From Hymenobacter psoromatis (GTDB lineage Bacteria > Bacteroidota > Bacteroidia > Cytophagales > Hymenobacteraceae), in assembly GCA_001596155.1 (NCBI GenBank), contig CP014771.1:2976001-3040000 (forward strand): a stretch of DNA of 64,000 nt, read 5' to 3'. A program made the translations under genes and the position numbers. Of this stretch, positions 19,001 to 26,873 are shown one piece after another (position 1 is the stretch's first letter; each line of letters opens with the position of its first letter). The notes under the pieces were generated by a model. That model was not told the DNA's origin, made no database searches, and saw nothing but the letters and a program-made list of their open reading frames with translations.

Positions 19001-19021
19001 TGAGTAACTAGTGTTACGCAT
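16007..19021 (-). CDS. SusC/RagA family TonB-linked outer-membrane transporter
   Basis: A 1004-residue TonB-dependent importer. It has a signal region ending near GHAQTAREV, a carboxypeptidase-like domain (VSGKVVDGTGAGLPGVTVLV), a TonB-box-like DVVVVGYGTVRKQDLTGSVS segment, a plug domain (VDGVPLDGRSAR, DIESIDVLKDASATAIYGSRA) and a beta-barrel ending in VFTFGVNFSL, an aromatic outer-membrane C-terminus. It precedes susD by 20 bases. A 327-base gap to the upstream GH13 gene suggests that susCD has its own promoter. Confidence 0.95.
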   Translation of the reverse strand: MRNTSYSTHQAYEQPAARSSLGRKALLLTLFLPLMGHAQTAREVSGKVVDGTGAGLPGVTVLVTGTSIGGSTGADGGFSLQVPATATSLTVSFIGYAKQTVDITGKSTVTVALKDDAQALGDVVVVGYGTVRKQDLTGSVSALGTKDFNKGTFTSPDQLLQGRASGVQVTQNSGQPGGAATIKIRGNSAVTGTGQPLYVVDGVPLDGRSARPGFTTGSLGDSPDSNPLNFINPNDIESIDVLKDASATAIYGSRAAYGVVIITTKKGKLGVARLDVNASGGFSHILRRIKVLDASQYRDALTYYGASPNNDKGGDVDALGAILRTSPLQNYSAAVSGGNEGGRYRLSLGYLDQQGIVKKTGFKKYSANFSTNLTFLENKRLGLDVNIIATQTQEQLAPITNNAGFQGSLIGQALQWNPTNPLYNADGTPNSVQGSTVNPVAQLQYYDDNSRVTTALASISPYYKFTDWLTYRLLVSANYSTGIRRTSIGSQLPFPDYQGFGYASIATNELLTQQLTQTLNFNRNVTSDLSVNALLGYEYQQFNFSTTQLAGLGPAGGFPAGLDPTNVIQYSNAAGRNINSYADPNSKLQSVFGRAVLNYKQRYLLTGTLRADGSTKFGANNRYGYFPSVSAAWDISQESFFKFEAVNQLKARVGYGRTGNQEFPAGSSQTQYTFGNNGTISQSNNANANLKWQSDQQYDVGVDAAFFNNRLTLTADYFYKQTTNLLFPTVPIQPAAGASTVTWQNLPGQVVNKGVEILVGVTAVNNQRFGLNINANATFIHNNVSGLSSPILTGALNGQGLSGVTVERIQNGYPINGFFTQKFLGIDPNTGQASYADGGAPQYVGNPNPTALAGLSTAFRFDKLSLTANFNGVFGSSIYNNTLNSVLNVGQIGASKNIALLNYQSAVKEALSNHVAPSSRFIENGNYVRLANLTLSYALGDLGKTFKGASIYAIGQNLFLLTNYTGFDPQVNTNKAVGSVPSVAIDYAGYPTARVFTFGVNFSL

Positions 19022-19348
19022 GAGTGAAAAAGGTTAAAGTGTGGGAATGCTAACTGAAGCTTACTTGCCTCTATCGAAGTCGATTTCCGGGAACGATTGC
19101 GAAAATCTTAAAAATAGACAGTCAAGGAGTTACCAGCTTGGTAGGGCTGCGGTAAAGATAGTAAATCGCGTCGCTCCGAACTGGTTTTTTTATCGTTTTA
19201 TGACAAAAGAATATTATTTTCTTACTCGTATTATTTGTATGCTCTCCTGTTACTCGGCTCAGCACGCTGGAAAGCACGTTCATCCGGACGGCTTACAAGG
19301 GGTATCAAGCAGCAAATGAGTTCATTGAATAATAAATAAGGTGACTTT
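19022..19348. other. Regulatory gap between the GH13 gene and susC
   Basis: An AT-rich 327-base gap in otherwise GC-rich DNA, containing no gene. On the minus strand the octamer TATCTTTA at 19160-19153 partly matches the Bacteroidota -7 element TAnnTTTG and is about 130 bases before the susC start. It probably contains the susCD promoter and the sensor's target site. Confidence 0.5.
19153..19160 (-). promoter_or_regulatory. Candidate -7 promoter element for susCD
   Basis: TATCTTTA matches TAnnTTTG at seven of eight positions on the minus strand. No clear -33 element is seen, so this is tentative. Confidence 0.3.
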
Positions 19349-21208
19349 TCAAAGTTGCATGACCACGGCCTGCCAGGGCTCCAGCGCGAGGGTAGGGCCG
19401 GCGGTCAGCGTGGGGTAGTTGTTGAGCAGGGGCGGGCCGTTGGGTTTCAGGCCAGGGGGTAGGGGCCAGGCGCGCTTCTCGGAAGAGAAGTTGAGCACCA
19501 CCAGCACTTTTTCGCGGCCCAGCGCGCGGGTGTAGGCGTAGATGTGCGGGTTGGCGGCATCGAGCAGCTCATACTTGCCATACACCAGCACCTTGTGGGC
19601 GTGGCGCACGGCCACGGCCCGCCGGAAGTAGTTGAGCACCGAGGCCGGGTCCTTGTCCTCCACGGCCACGTTCACCTGCGGGTAGTTGGGGTTCACCTTA
19701 ATCCAGGGCGTGCCGGTGGTGAAGCCGGCGTTGGCAGTGGCGTTCCACTGCATGGGCGTGCGGGCGTTGTCGCGGGCGCGGCGCTTCTGGTCCTCCATAA
19801 AGGCCGCCACGTTGCCGCCCTGGTTTTTCACCTGCTGGTAGCGGGTCTTGGTTTCAATGTCGCGGTAGTCGGCGATGTTGTCAAACTTGATGTTCGACAT
19901 GCCAATTTCGTCGCCCTCATACGTATAAGGCGTGTCGTGCATGGTGAGCAAAAACGTGCTCAGCAGCTTCGACGAGGCAGCCCGGAACTGCGGCCGGTCG
20001 TCGCCCCAGCGCGAGAGCATCCGGGGCTGGTCGTGGTTGCCGAGGTAGATGGTGCCCCAGCCCTTATTGGCAAACACCCGCTCCCACTTCGAATATACCT
20101 GCTTGAAATCGAGTAGGCTATAGGTGGGGGGGGTAGGGTTGGGCACGTACTTCACGCCCGTGCCCTCGAAGTGGTAGAGCATGTTCAGCTCCTTGCGGGC
20201 GGGGTCCACGAAGTTGAGGGCCTGGTCGCTGGTCACGCCCGCGCCCTCGGCCACGCTCATCACGTCGTACTTGCTGAGCACCTCGCGGTTCATTTCCTGC
20301 AAGTAGTTGTGCAGCTGCGGGCCGTTGGCGTAGTAGGTGAAATAGTCGCCGTGGTACTTGGCGGGCAGCGGGGGGAAGGTCGTATCCTTGGAAATAAACG
20401 GAATCACGTCCATCCGAAACCCATCAATGCCCTTGTCAAACCAAAAGCGCATCATGCTGTAAATCTCCTGGCGCAGCTTGGGGTTTTCCCAGTTCAGGTC
20501 GGGCTGCTTGGCGGCGAAGTAGTGCAGGTAGTAGCTGTTGGTGGCCTTGTTGTAGGCCCAGGCGTCGTCGTTCACGTCGAAGGCACTGTAGCGCTTCGGC
20601 GGCTTGCCCTTTTCAGCCGGCCACCAGTGGTAGTAGGTGTAATAAGGGTTGGTGCGCGAGGTGCGGGCCTGCTTGAACCACGCGTGCTCGTCGGAGCTGT
20701 GGTTCACCACCAGGTCCATCACCAGCTTAACGCCGCGCTGATGCAGCCCCGCCAGCAGGGTATCGAAGTCGGCCATCGTGCCGTATTCGGGCTGAATCTG
20801 GCGGTAGTCCGAGATGTCGTAGCCGTTGTCGGCGTTGGGCGAGGCATAGCTTGGGTTCAACCAGATAACGCTCACTCCCAAACTCTTGATGTAGTCGAGG
20901 TGCTGCATAATGCCCTTGAGGTCGCCCACGCCGTCGCCATTGCTATCTTGGTAGCTGCGCGGGTATATCTGGTACACCACCGCTTCCTTCCACCAGGTCT
21001 GGGCCGGGCCGGGGTGCCCGGTCGAGTCGGTGGCGGCGGCCGGGGCGGCGGTTGTGGTTGTGGTCGCGGCCGTTTCCGTCTTTTGGCTTGCCTGGCCACA
21101 GCCAGCCAGGCCCAGCAGCAGGGCACCGCCCGCCACTGGCAGCTGCCAGGCACGGCGCACAAACCGGCTAAGAGCGGTAACCCTACTGGGTAAGAAAAGA
21201 GGTGACAT
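19349..21208 (-). CDS. GH13 alpha-glucosidase lipoprotein
   Basis: A 619-residue exported glycoside hydrolase of the GH13 oligo-1,6-glucosidase/alpha-glucosidase group. The signal ends in a lipobox LGLAGC (Cys37), followed by a Thr/Ala-rich linker. Catalytic residues are visible: nucleophile Asp267 in GFRMDVIPF, acid/base Glu320 in SVAEGAG, and Asp392 in GNHDQPRM; DLVVNHSSD is the first conserved region. It would cleave alpha-glucosidic bonds in the periplasm or at the surface. The neighbouring sugar kinase and porter suggest sucrose-like or isomaltulose-like substrates, which is inference. Confidence 0.88.
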   Translation of the reverse strand: MSPLFLPSRVTALSRFVRRAWQLPVAGGALLLGLAGCGQASQKTETAATTTTTAAPAAATDSTGHPGPAQTWWKEAVVYQIYPRSYQDSNGDGVGDLKGIMQHLDYIKSLGVSVIWLNPSYASPNADNGYDISDYRQIQPEYGTMADFDTLLAGLHQRGVKLVMDLVVNHSSDEHAWFKQARTSRTNPYYTYYHWWPAEKGKPPKRYSAFDVNDDAWAYNKATNSYYLHYFAAKQPDLNWENPKLRQEIYSMMRFWFDKGIDGFRMDVIPFISKDTTFPPLPAKYHGDYFTYYANGPQLHNYLQEMNREVLSKYDVMSVAEGAGVTSDQALNFVDPARKELNMLYHFEGTGVKYVPNPTPPTYSLLDFKQVYSKWERVFANKGWGTIYLGNHDQPRMLSRWGDDRPQFRAASSKLLSTFLLTMHDTPYTYEGDEIGMSNIKFDNIADYRDIETKTRYQQVKNQGGNVAAFMEDQKRRARDNARTPMQWNATANAGFTTGTPWIKVNPNYPQVNVAVEDKDPASVLNYFRRAVAVRHAHKVLVYGKYELLDAANPHIYAYTRALGREKVLVVLNFSSEKRAWPLPPGLKPNGPPLLNNYPTLTAGPTLALEPWQAVVMQL

Positions 21209-21265
21209 GCGGCGTACGAAAGGGGGTAGGAAAGAGAACTGGCAGATTATTTAAAATACAGATTA

Positions 21266-22147
21266 TCAGACCACTGAATTAGCCAGAGCCAGCACCTGCG
21301 CCGCCGAGATGGCCGGCGTAGCGCCCTGGTGGCTGGCCACCAGCGAGCCCGCCGCGCAGGCAAAGGCCAGGTAGTCGGCGGGCGGCTGGCCGGCCAGCCA
21401 GCCTTTGAGCAGCGCCGCCAGAAAGGCATCGCCGCTGCCAATGGTGTCCCGCACCCGCACCACCAGGCCGGGGCTGCGGTAGAGCTGCCCGCCCACCCAC
21501 AGCGCCGCGCCGTCGGCACCCTTGGTTACGCACACGGCTTGCAGCTGAAAGCGGGCGGCCAGCCATTCCAGGGCCGTTTCTTCGGCCGGGCTCACGCCAA
21601 ACCAACCCAGCAGCTCGGCCAGCTCGTGGTGGTTGAGCTTCACCACGTCGGCCTGCCGCAGCAGGTAGGTCACCACGTCGCGCGAGTAGTGGGGCGCGCG
21701 CAGGTTCACGTCGAACACCCTGAGCGGGGCCTGCTGAAGCAGGCGGTACAGCGTTTCGCGGGTGACGGGGCTGCGGGCGGCCAGGCTGCCAAACACAAAG
21801 GCTTCGGCCGTTTCGACCAGCGCGCGCAGGTCGTCGTGGTACTGAATATAGTCCCAGGCCACGGGCTGCACTATCTTGTAGGTCACCTCCTGGCTGTCGC
21901 TCACGTTGGCTTTCACTACTCCCGTCAAGTGGGCTTCACCCTGCTGAATATAACTGATAGTCAATCCCTTGCCCGACATGAAAGCCAGCAGCTCGGTGCC
22001 CAGGTCGTCGTGGCCCACGCGGCTGATAAGCTGGGCTTCCAGGCCGAAGTTGCGCAGATGCACCGCCACGTTGAGCGGCGCGCCGCCGGGCTGCTTGCCG
22101 GTGGGCAGCACGTCCCAAAGCATTTCTCCAAAGCAGACGACTGGCAT
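21266..22147 (-). CDS. PfkB-family sugar kinase, probably fructokinase
   Basis: A 293-residue ribokinase-fold enzyme. It starts MPVVCFGEMLWDVLPTGKQPGGAPLNVAVHLRNFG, with the GG substrate motif, and ends with the PfkB signature DTIGSGDAFLAALLKGWLAG, whose Asp is the catalytic base. The WDVLP-GGAPLNVA pattern is usual in bacterial fructokinases. I chose 22147; an in-frame ATG at 22225 would add residues encoded by a repeat. A CCTACCCC motif directly abuts the start codon. It lies between the GH13 enzyme and the sugar porter. Confidence 0.82.
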   Translation of the reverse strand: MPVVCFGEMLWDVLPTGKQPGGAPLNVAVHLRNFGLEAQLISRVGHDDLGTELLAFMSGKGLTISYIQQGEAHLTGVVKANVSDSQEVTYKIVQPVAWDYIQYHDDLRALVETAEAFVFGSLAARSPVTRETLYRLLQQAPLRVFDVNLRAPHYSRDVVTYLLRQADVVKLNHHELAELLGWFGVSPAEETALEWLAARFQLQAVCVTKGADGAALWVGGQLYRSPGLVVRVRDTIGSGDAFLAALLKGWLAGQPPADYLAFACAAGSLVASHQGATPAISAAQVLALANSVV

Positions 22148-22195
22148 GGGGTAGGTAAGTAGAGGTGTGGTAAATAAATGAGCAGGAAAACCGTC

Positions 22196-22224
22196 TGTCA
22201 TTGCGAGCCTGCAAAGCAATGACA
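22196..22224. repeat. Short GTCATTGCGAGC-type palindrome
   Basis: Arms TGTCATTGC and GCAATGACA (22196-22204 and 22216-22224) flank GAGCCTGCAAA. This is a minimal form of the repeat at 47259 and 49426, between the kinase and sugar porter genes. Confidence 0.65.
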
Positions 22225-22241
22225 AGATTACCTGGCAGTTC

Positions 22242-23561
22242 CTAGTGCATAACCAACGCTCTTTCTACGCCCTCCAAACTGGTGCCTTTGGTTTCGGGCA
22301 TGAAGCGCAGCACGAATACCAGCTGCAAAACCATCATGGCCGCGAAGAAGGCGAAGGTGCTGCCGCCGCCCAGGTGTTCCGAAAACCAGGGGAAGGTGAA
22401 GGCGACGACCGTGGCCATGACCCAGTGGGTGGAGCTGCCCAGCGCCTGGCCGCTGGCCCGCACGGCATTAGGAAAAATCTCGGAGATGAAGACCCAGATA
22501 ACCGCGCCCTGCGAGAAGGCAAAAAAGGCGATGTACAGGAACAGCAGCACCGGCACGCTGCCAAACTGCTGCGTGTAGAAGGCCCGCGCCACCAGCCCCA
22601 GCGTGGCAATGAGGCCCACCGAGCCCACCAGCATCAGCGTGCGCCGCCCAAACCGGTCAATCAAATTGACGCCCAATAAGGTGAAGATAAAATTAACCAG
22701 CCCAATGCCCGCCGACGACAACAGCGCCGCGTCCTGGCCGCGCCCGGTCATCTCAAAAATGCGCGGGGCGTAGTAGATAATGGCGTTGATGCCAGACACT
22801 TGATTGAAAAACGCGAAGGCCATCGCCAGCAGCACCGGCGTGCGGTACTGCGGGCTCCAGAGCGACTCGCTTTGCCCGGCATCGTGGGCCTGGCTGGTGA
22901 GAATGGCGGCCACCGTGGCGTCCACGTTGGTGGGGTTGATAATTTGCAGCACGTCCCTACCCTCCTCCACACGGCCGTGCAGCAGCAGCCAGCGCGGGCT
23001 TTCGGGCACCCGAAACAGGAACAGCAGAAACGCCACCGCCGGCGCGGCCTGCACGCCCAGCATCAGGCGCCACGAGTGGTCGCCCACGAACCGGGCCAGC
23101 AGGTAGTTGGAGAGGTAGGCGGCCAGAATGCCAAACACGATATTAAACTGAAACAAGCCCACCAGCCGGCCCCGCGAGTCGGCGGGCGAAATCTCGGAGA
23201 TGTAGAGCGGGGCCGTCACCGACGAGGCCCCTACCCCCAGCCCGCCCAGGAAGCGAAACACCAGAAACGCCACCCAGGCCGGGGCCAGCGCCGCGCCCAC
23301 CGCCGACACCAGGTAGAGCACCGCAATCCAGCGCAGCGTTTGGCGGCGGCCCAGCCGGTCGCTTGGCAGGCCGCCAAACATGGCACCCAGCACCGTGCCG
23401 ATGAGGGCAATGGAAATGGTGAAGCCGTGCTCCACGGCGCTCAGGTGCCAGAGCTGCTGAATGGCCTTTTCAGCCCCCGAAATCACGGCCGTGTCGAAGC
23501 CAAACAGGAAGCCCCCGAGCGCCGTGACAATGGACCAGAAAAGAACTTTGCGCTTAAGCAT
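22242..23561 (-). CDS. MFS sugar porter
   Basis: A 439-residue major facilitator with twelve hydrophobic helices and sugar-porter signatures: GFLFGFDTAVISGAE at the N-terminus, SDRLGRRQTLR after helix 2, PESPRWLLLHGR before the central loop, IDRFGRRTLM after helix 8, and PETKGTSLE at the C-terminus. It would import hexose across the inner membrane for the adjacent kinase. I chose MLKRKVLFWSIV (23561) over a start ten codons upstream. CCTACCCCC abuts the start codon. Confidence 0.9.
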   Translation of the reverse strand: MLKRKVLFWSIVTALGGFLFGFDTAVISGAEKAIQQLWHLSAVEHGFTISIALIGTVLGAMFGGLPSDRLGRRQTLRWIAVLYLVSAVGAALAPAWVAFLVFRFLGGLGVGASSVTAPLYISEISPADSRGRLVGLFQFNIVFGILAAYLSNYLLARFVGDHSWRLMLGVQAAPAVAFLLFLFRVPESPRWLLLHGRVEEGRDVLQIINPTNVDATVAAILTSQAHDAGQSESLWSPQYRTPVLLAMAFAFFNQVSGINAIIYYAPRIFEMTGRGQDAALLSSAGIGLVNFIFTLLGVNLIDRFGRRTLMLVGSVGLIATLGLVARAFYTQQFGSVPVLLFLYIAFFAFSQGAVIWVFISEIFPNAVRASGQALGSSTHWVMATVVAFTFPWFSEHLGGGSTFAFFAAMMVLQLVFVLRFMPETKGTSLEGVERALVMH

Positions 23562-23763
23562 GGGGGTAGGAGCCAAAAAATGCTGCCCCAAAAGTCGGCT
23601 CTACCCCGCGCCCAGGCTTGCTGGTTTGTTTCAAATACTTGCAGGAATCTTACAAGTCATTTATTTATCGTCAATCGTTTGATAGTTAGCATACTACCTA
23701 ATAACTCCTACCCCCTCGCCAGCGACTGACTTCCACTAATCCTGCGACACTTGCAGAATTTCA

Positions 23764-26537
23764 TCAGGTGCGTGACGTGAGGTGCAGGGCGCGAAACTCG
23801 GAGGGCGACACCTGGTACTTGGCCTTGAAGGCGGTGGAGAAGTAGGAGGGTGACGAGAAGCCCGTTTGGTAGGCCACTTCGGCAATGGTGCCGCCTTCCT
23901 GCAGCAGCAGCAGCCGGGCTTTGGTGAGCCGAATGGTCTGCAGGTAGTCCGTGACACCGGTGCCGAGCAGGGCCTTCACCTTGCGGTAGAGCTGCATCTG
24001 CGACACGCCAAGGCTGCGGGCAATGTCGTCCACGCTCAGGCCCGGCTGGTCGAGGTTGGCCTCGATAATGGCGGTGAGGTCGGCCAGAAACTTCTGGTCC
24101 ACGCGCTGCGGGGCCACGGTGGCGGTGTCCACGCTCAGCTCGCGCCGGAAGTGCTCGCGCTGCTGGTCGCGGTTGCGCAGCAGCGTGCGCAGGCTTTCGA
24201 GCAAAAAGGTCGGGTTGAAGGGCTTGGTGAGGTAGAGGTCGGCCCCGGCCTGCACGCCGGCCACCTGCTGCTCGGGCGCGCCGTGGGCCGTGAGCAGCAC
24301 CAGCGGAATGTGCGAGGTGCGCCAGTCGCCCTTGAGCGCAGTGGCCACCTGCAGGCCGCTGAGCTCGGGCAGCGCCACGTCGCACACAATCACGTCGGGA
24401 ATCGCCTCCGTGGCCAGGCGCAGGCCGGTGGCCCCATCGGCCGCGGTGCTCACCTGAAAATATCCTTGCAGCCTCTCCACCAGGAAGTTGCGCACCTCGT
24501 CGTTGTCCTCAATGACGAGCACGGTGGCCGTGGCGGGGGTAGGGGCCACCGGAACGCCGGGCTCGGCGGCGTCCTCTTCCAGCTCAAGGCCTACGTGGGG
24601 GGTAGGGGCCGCGCTGGCTTCCTGCCAGCCCGCCGGGCGGGTCAGGGGCAGCGTTATGTCAAAGGTGCTGCCCTGGCCCGGCTGGCTCCGAAACGAGAGC
24701 GTGCCCTGGTGCAGCCGCGTGAGGCCCTCGGCCAGCGCCAGGCCCAGTCCCGAGCCATTGGCCGACGGCTGGCGGCCCTGGTAAAACCACTCCAGCACGT
24801 GCGCCTGGTCGGCCTCGGCAATGCCCCGGCCGTTGTCTTCCACGCTGATGCGCACGGCGTCGGCGGCTAGCACGGGCTGCATGCTCACCGTAATCCGGCC
24901 GCCGTCGGCGGTGTATTTGAAGGCGTTGGAAAGCAGGTTGAACAGCACTTTATCCAGAATGTCGCTATCAAACCAGAGACTGATAACCGGCTCGGCGGGC
25001 AAAAACCGGAACGTGATGCCGCGCTGCCGGGCAGGCTTCTCAAACACGTCCATGATTTCGCGCACGAAGCTCACGAGGTTGCCCTCGCTGGCGCGCACGG
25101 CCATCTTGCCCACGTCGATTTTGCGAAAATCCAAGAGCTGATTCACCAGTTGCAGCAGGCGCTGGGTGTTGCGGCGCACCAGTTTCAGGTCGTGGCGCTG
25201 GGCGGGCGAGAGGTCGGCCGGGCTGGTCAGCAGCTCCTCCACCGGCCCCAGAATGAGGGTGAGCGGCGTGCGCAGCTCGTGCGAGAAGTTGGTAAAAAAC
25301 CGCAGCTTGGCCTCCGACGAGCGGCGGCCTTCCTCGGCCAGTTCCGCAATCTGGTTGCGCTGGGCGCTGATTTCGGCATTCTGCCCCTCCAGCGTGCGCC
25401 GGATGCGCCGGTTGAGACGCGACGAGCGCCAGGCCAGCGCGCCCAGCAGCACGGCCCCCAACAGGCTGGCCAGCAGCAGATACACCGTCGTTTTCTGGGT
25501 GGCGTAGCGGTGCAGCTCCAGCTGCAATTGCTGCTGCTGCTGCCGAATATCCTGGCGCTGGGTGGCCAGCTGCTCGGCCTGCGTGCGCACGGCCCGCACG
25601 TTGGCCGAGTCAATGACCATCGTGCCCAGCAGCGTTTCCTTCTCGTAGGGCTGGCGGCGCAAAATGCGCAGGGCCGTGCGAATGGCTTGCTCGCCGCCGG
25701 GGGGGTAGAGCAGCGTGGCCTTCAGCGCGCCGTCTTCCACCAGCCGCAGGCCGTTGCCAGGTCCCGGCAAGCCATCGACCCCAATAATGCGCAAGCTCTT
25801 CATTCCCAGCTGCTGAGCCACCTCGTGGGCGGCCCGCGCCATTGGGTCGTTATGGGCAAAAATCAGGTCCACGTCGGGGTGGGCGCGCAGCAGGGCGGGC
25901 AGGCGCTGCCGCACCAGCTCGGGCCGCCAGTTGCCATCGAGCCGGGCCACGAGCTGCAGGGGGGGTAGGCGGCCAGCGCCTCCATAAAGCCCAGGTGGCG
26001 GTCGGCGGCCGGCGACGAGCCCGGCGTGCCCAGAATTTCGAGCACCCGGCCGCGCTCGCGCAGCAGCTGCGCGGCGTAGTGGCCGGCCGTGCGGCCCACC
26101 TCCAGGTTGTTGCCGCCCACGTAGGCCGTGTAGAGCTGCGAGGTGGTGCGCCGGTCGAGTATCACCACCGGAATACCCTGGTTATAAGCTGCTTCGGCCA
26201 GCGCCGTGAGCGGCCCCGACTGGTTGGGGGAGATAATGAGCAAGTCCACTCGCTGCCGAATCAGCTCCTGCACCTGGCGGCGCTGCAAGTCGCTGCTATT
26301 GCGCGCGTCCAGCATCTGAAACCGCACGTTTGGGTAAAAGCTCAGCTCCTTTTGCATGCCCGCCAGCATGGCCCGGCGCCAGGCATCGCCGGTGGTGCAC
26401 TGCGAAAAGCCAATGCGGTACGTAGGCTCTTGCGGCACCGGGGCGCAACCGGTCAGCCCCAGCCCCAACAAGCAGAATAGCCGCCAACAGCGCCAAATGG
26501 GTAGAAAACGGGTGTGCAAGGGGATGGTAAAAGACAA
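23764..26537 (-). pseudogene. Hybrid two-component sensor/regulator, frameshifted in a poly-C tract
   Basis: Two overlapping frames make up one 924-residue protein if one base is restored. From 26537: a lipoprotein-like signal (GLGLTGC), then a periplasmic sugar-binding domain of the LacI/RbsB type (IGFSQCTTGDAWRRAML). The frame breaks at seven C residues (plus-strand G run 25959-25965) inside TACCCCCCCTG. The other frame continues the binding domain (VDLIFAHNDPMARAA, IIGVDGLPG), a membrane helix, HisKA (NFSHELRTPLTLILG), HATPase (NLLSNAFKYT, GLGLALAEGL), receiver (VIVCDVALPELSG) and an AraC-type DNA-binding domain. Known relatives sense a monosaccharide such as fructose. One extra C restores the frame; minus-one slippage on C CCC CCC would also do so. 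Confidence 0.85.
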
Positions 26538-26873
26538 GGGATGCGGGCGAAAAGAATAAGCAGCTGATTACGAGCTGATAACCAGCCAAATATCAGCTAG
26601 CCAGATGGTCAACTCAGACTATTTGCTGACAGTTGACGGCTCGTAAGATACTATAGAAATAAATTGACCGGAATTTACTTGGCCTTTCATTAGTCAGTAA
26701 CCACTTACACACTAAGGATGTTGAGTGATACGCTAGCCGCGCCGGCCCGACGGGCGGGCAAGTAAACCGGGTGCCTTCGCGCGCTTACTTTTGGCCTGTT
26801 TAGTCCTCGCCAGCTAGCCGGGAGCGCCCGCTGGTCAGCAGCCGGCCCACGCCGCGCTTTACCTTATTCTCGC
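26538..26873. other. Divergent regulatory region between the sensor and GH65 genes
   Basis: A 336-base region with an AT-rich left half and no gene. On the plus strand TACTTTTG at 26786-26793 is a perfect TAnnTTTG match, 81 bases before the GH65 start. No clear second promoter is seen for the sensor. Confidence 0.5.
26786..26793 (+). promoter_or_regulatory. Candidate -7 promoter element for the GH65 gene
   Basis: TACTTTTG matches the Bacteroidota -7 consensus TAnnTTTG exactly and is identical to the candidate before fumC. The -33 element is not convincing. Confidence 0.4.

Noticed and set aside
20171..21193. 340-residue open frame opposite the GH13 gene
   Set aside because: Shadow frame with Val/His-rich composition; the GH13 reading shows all catalytic motifs.
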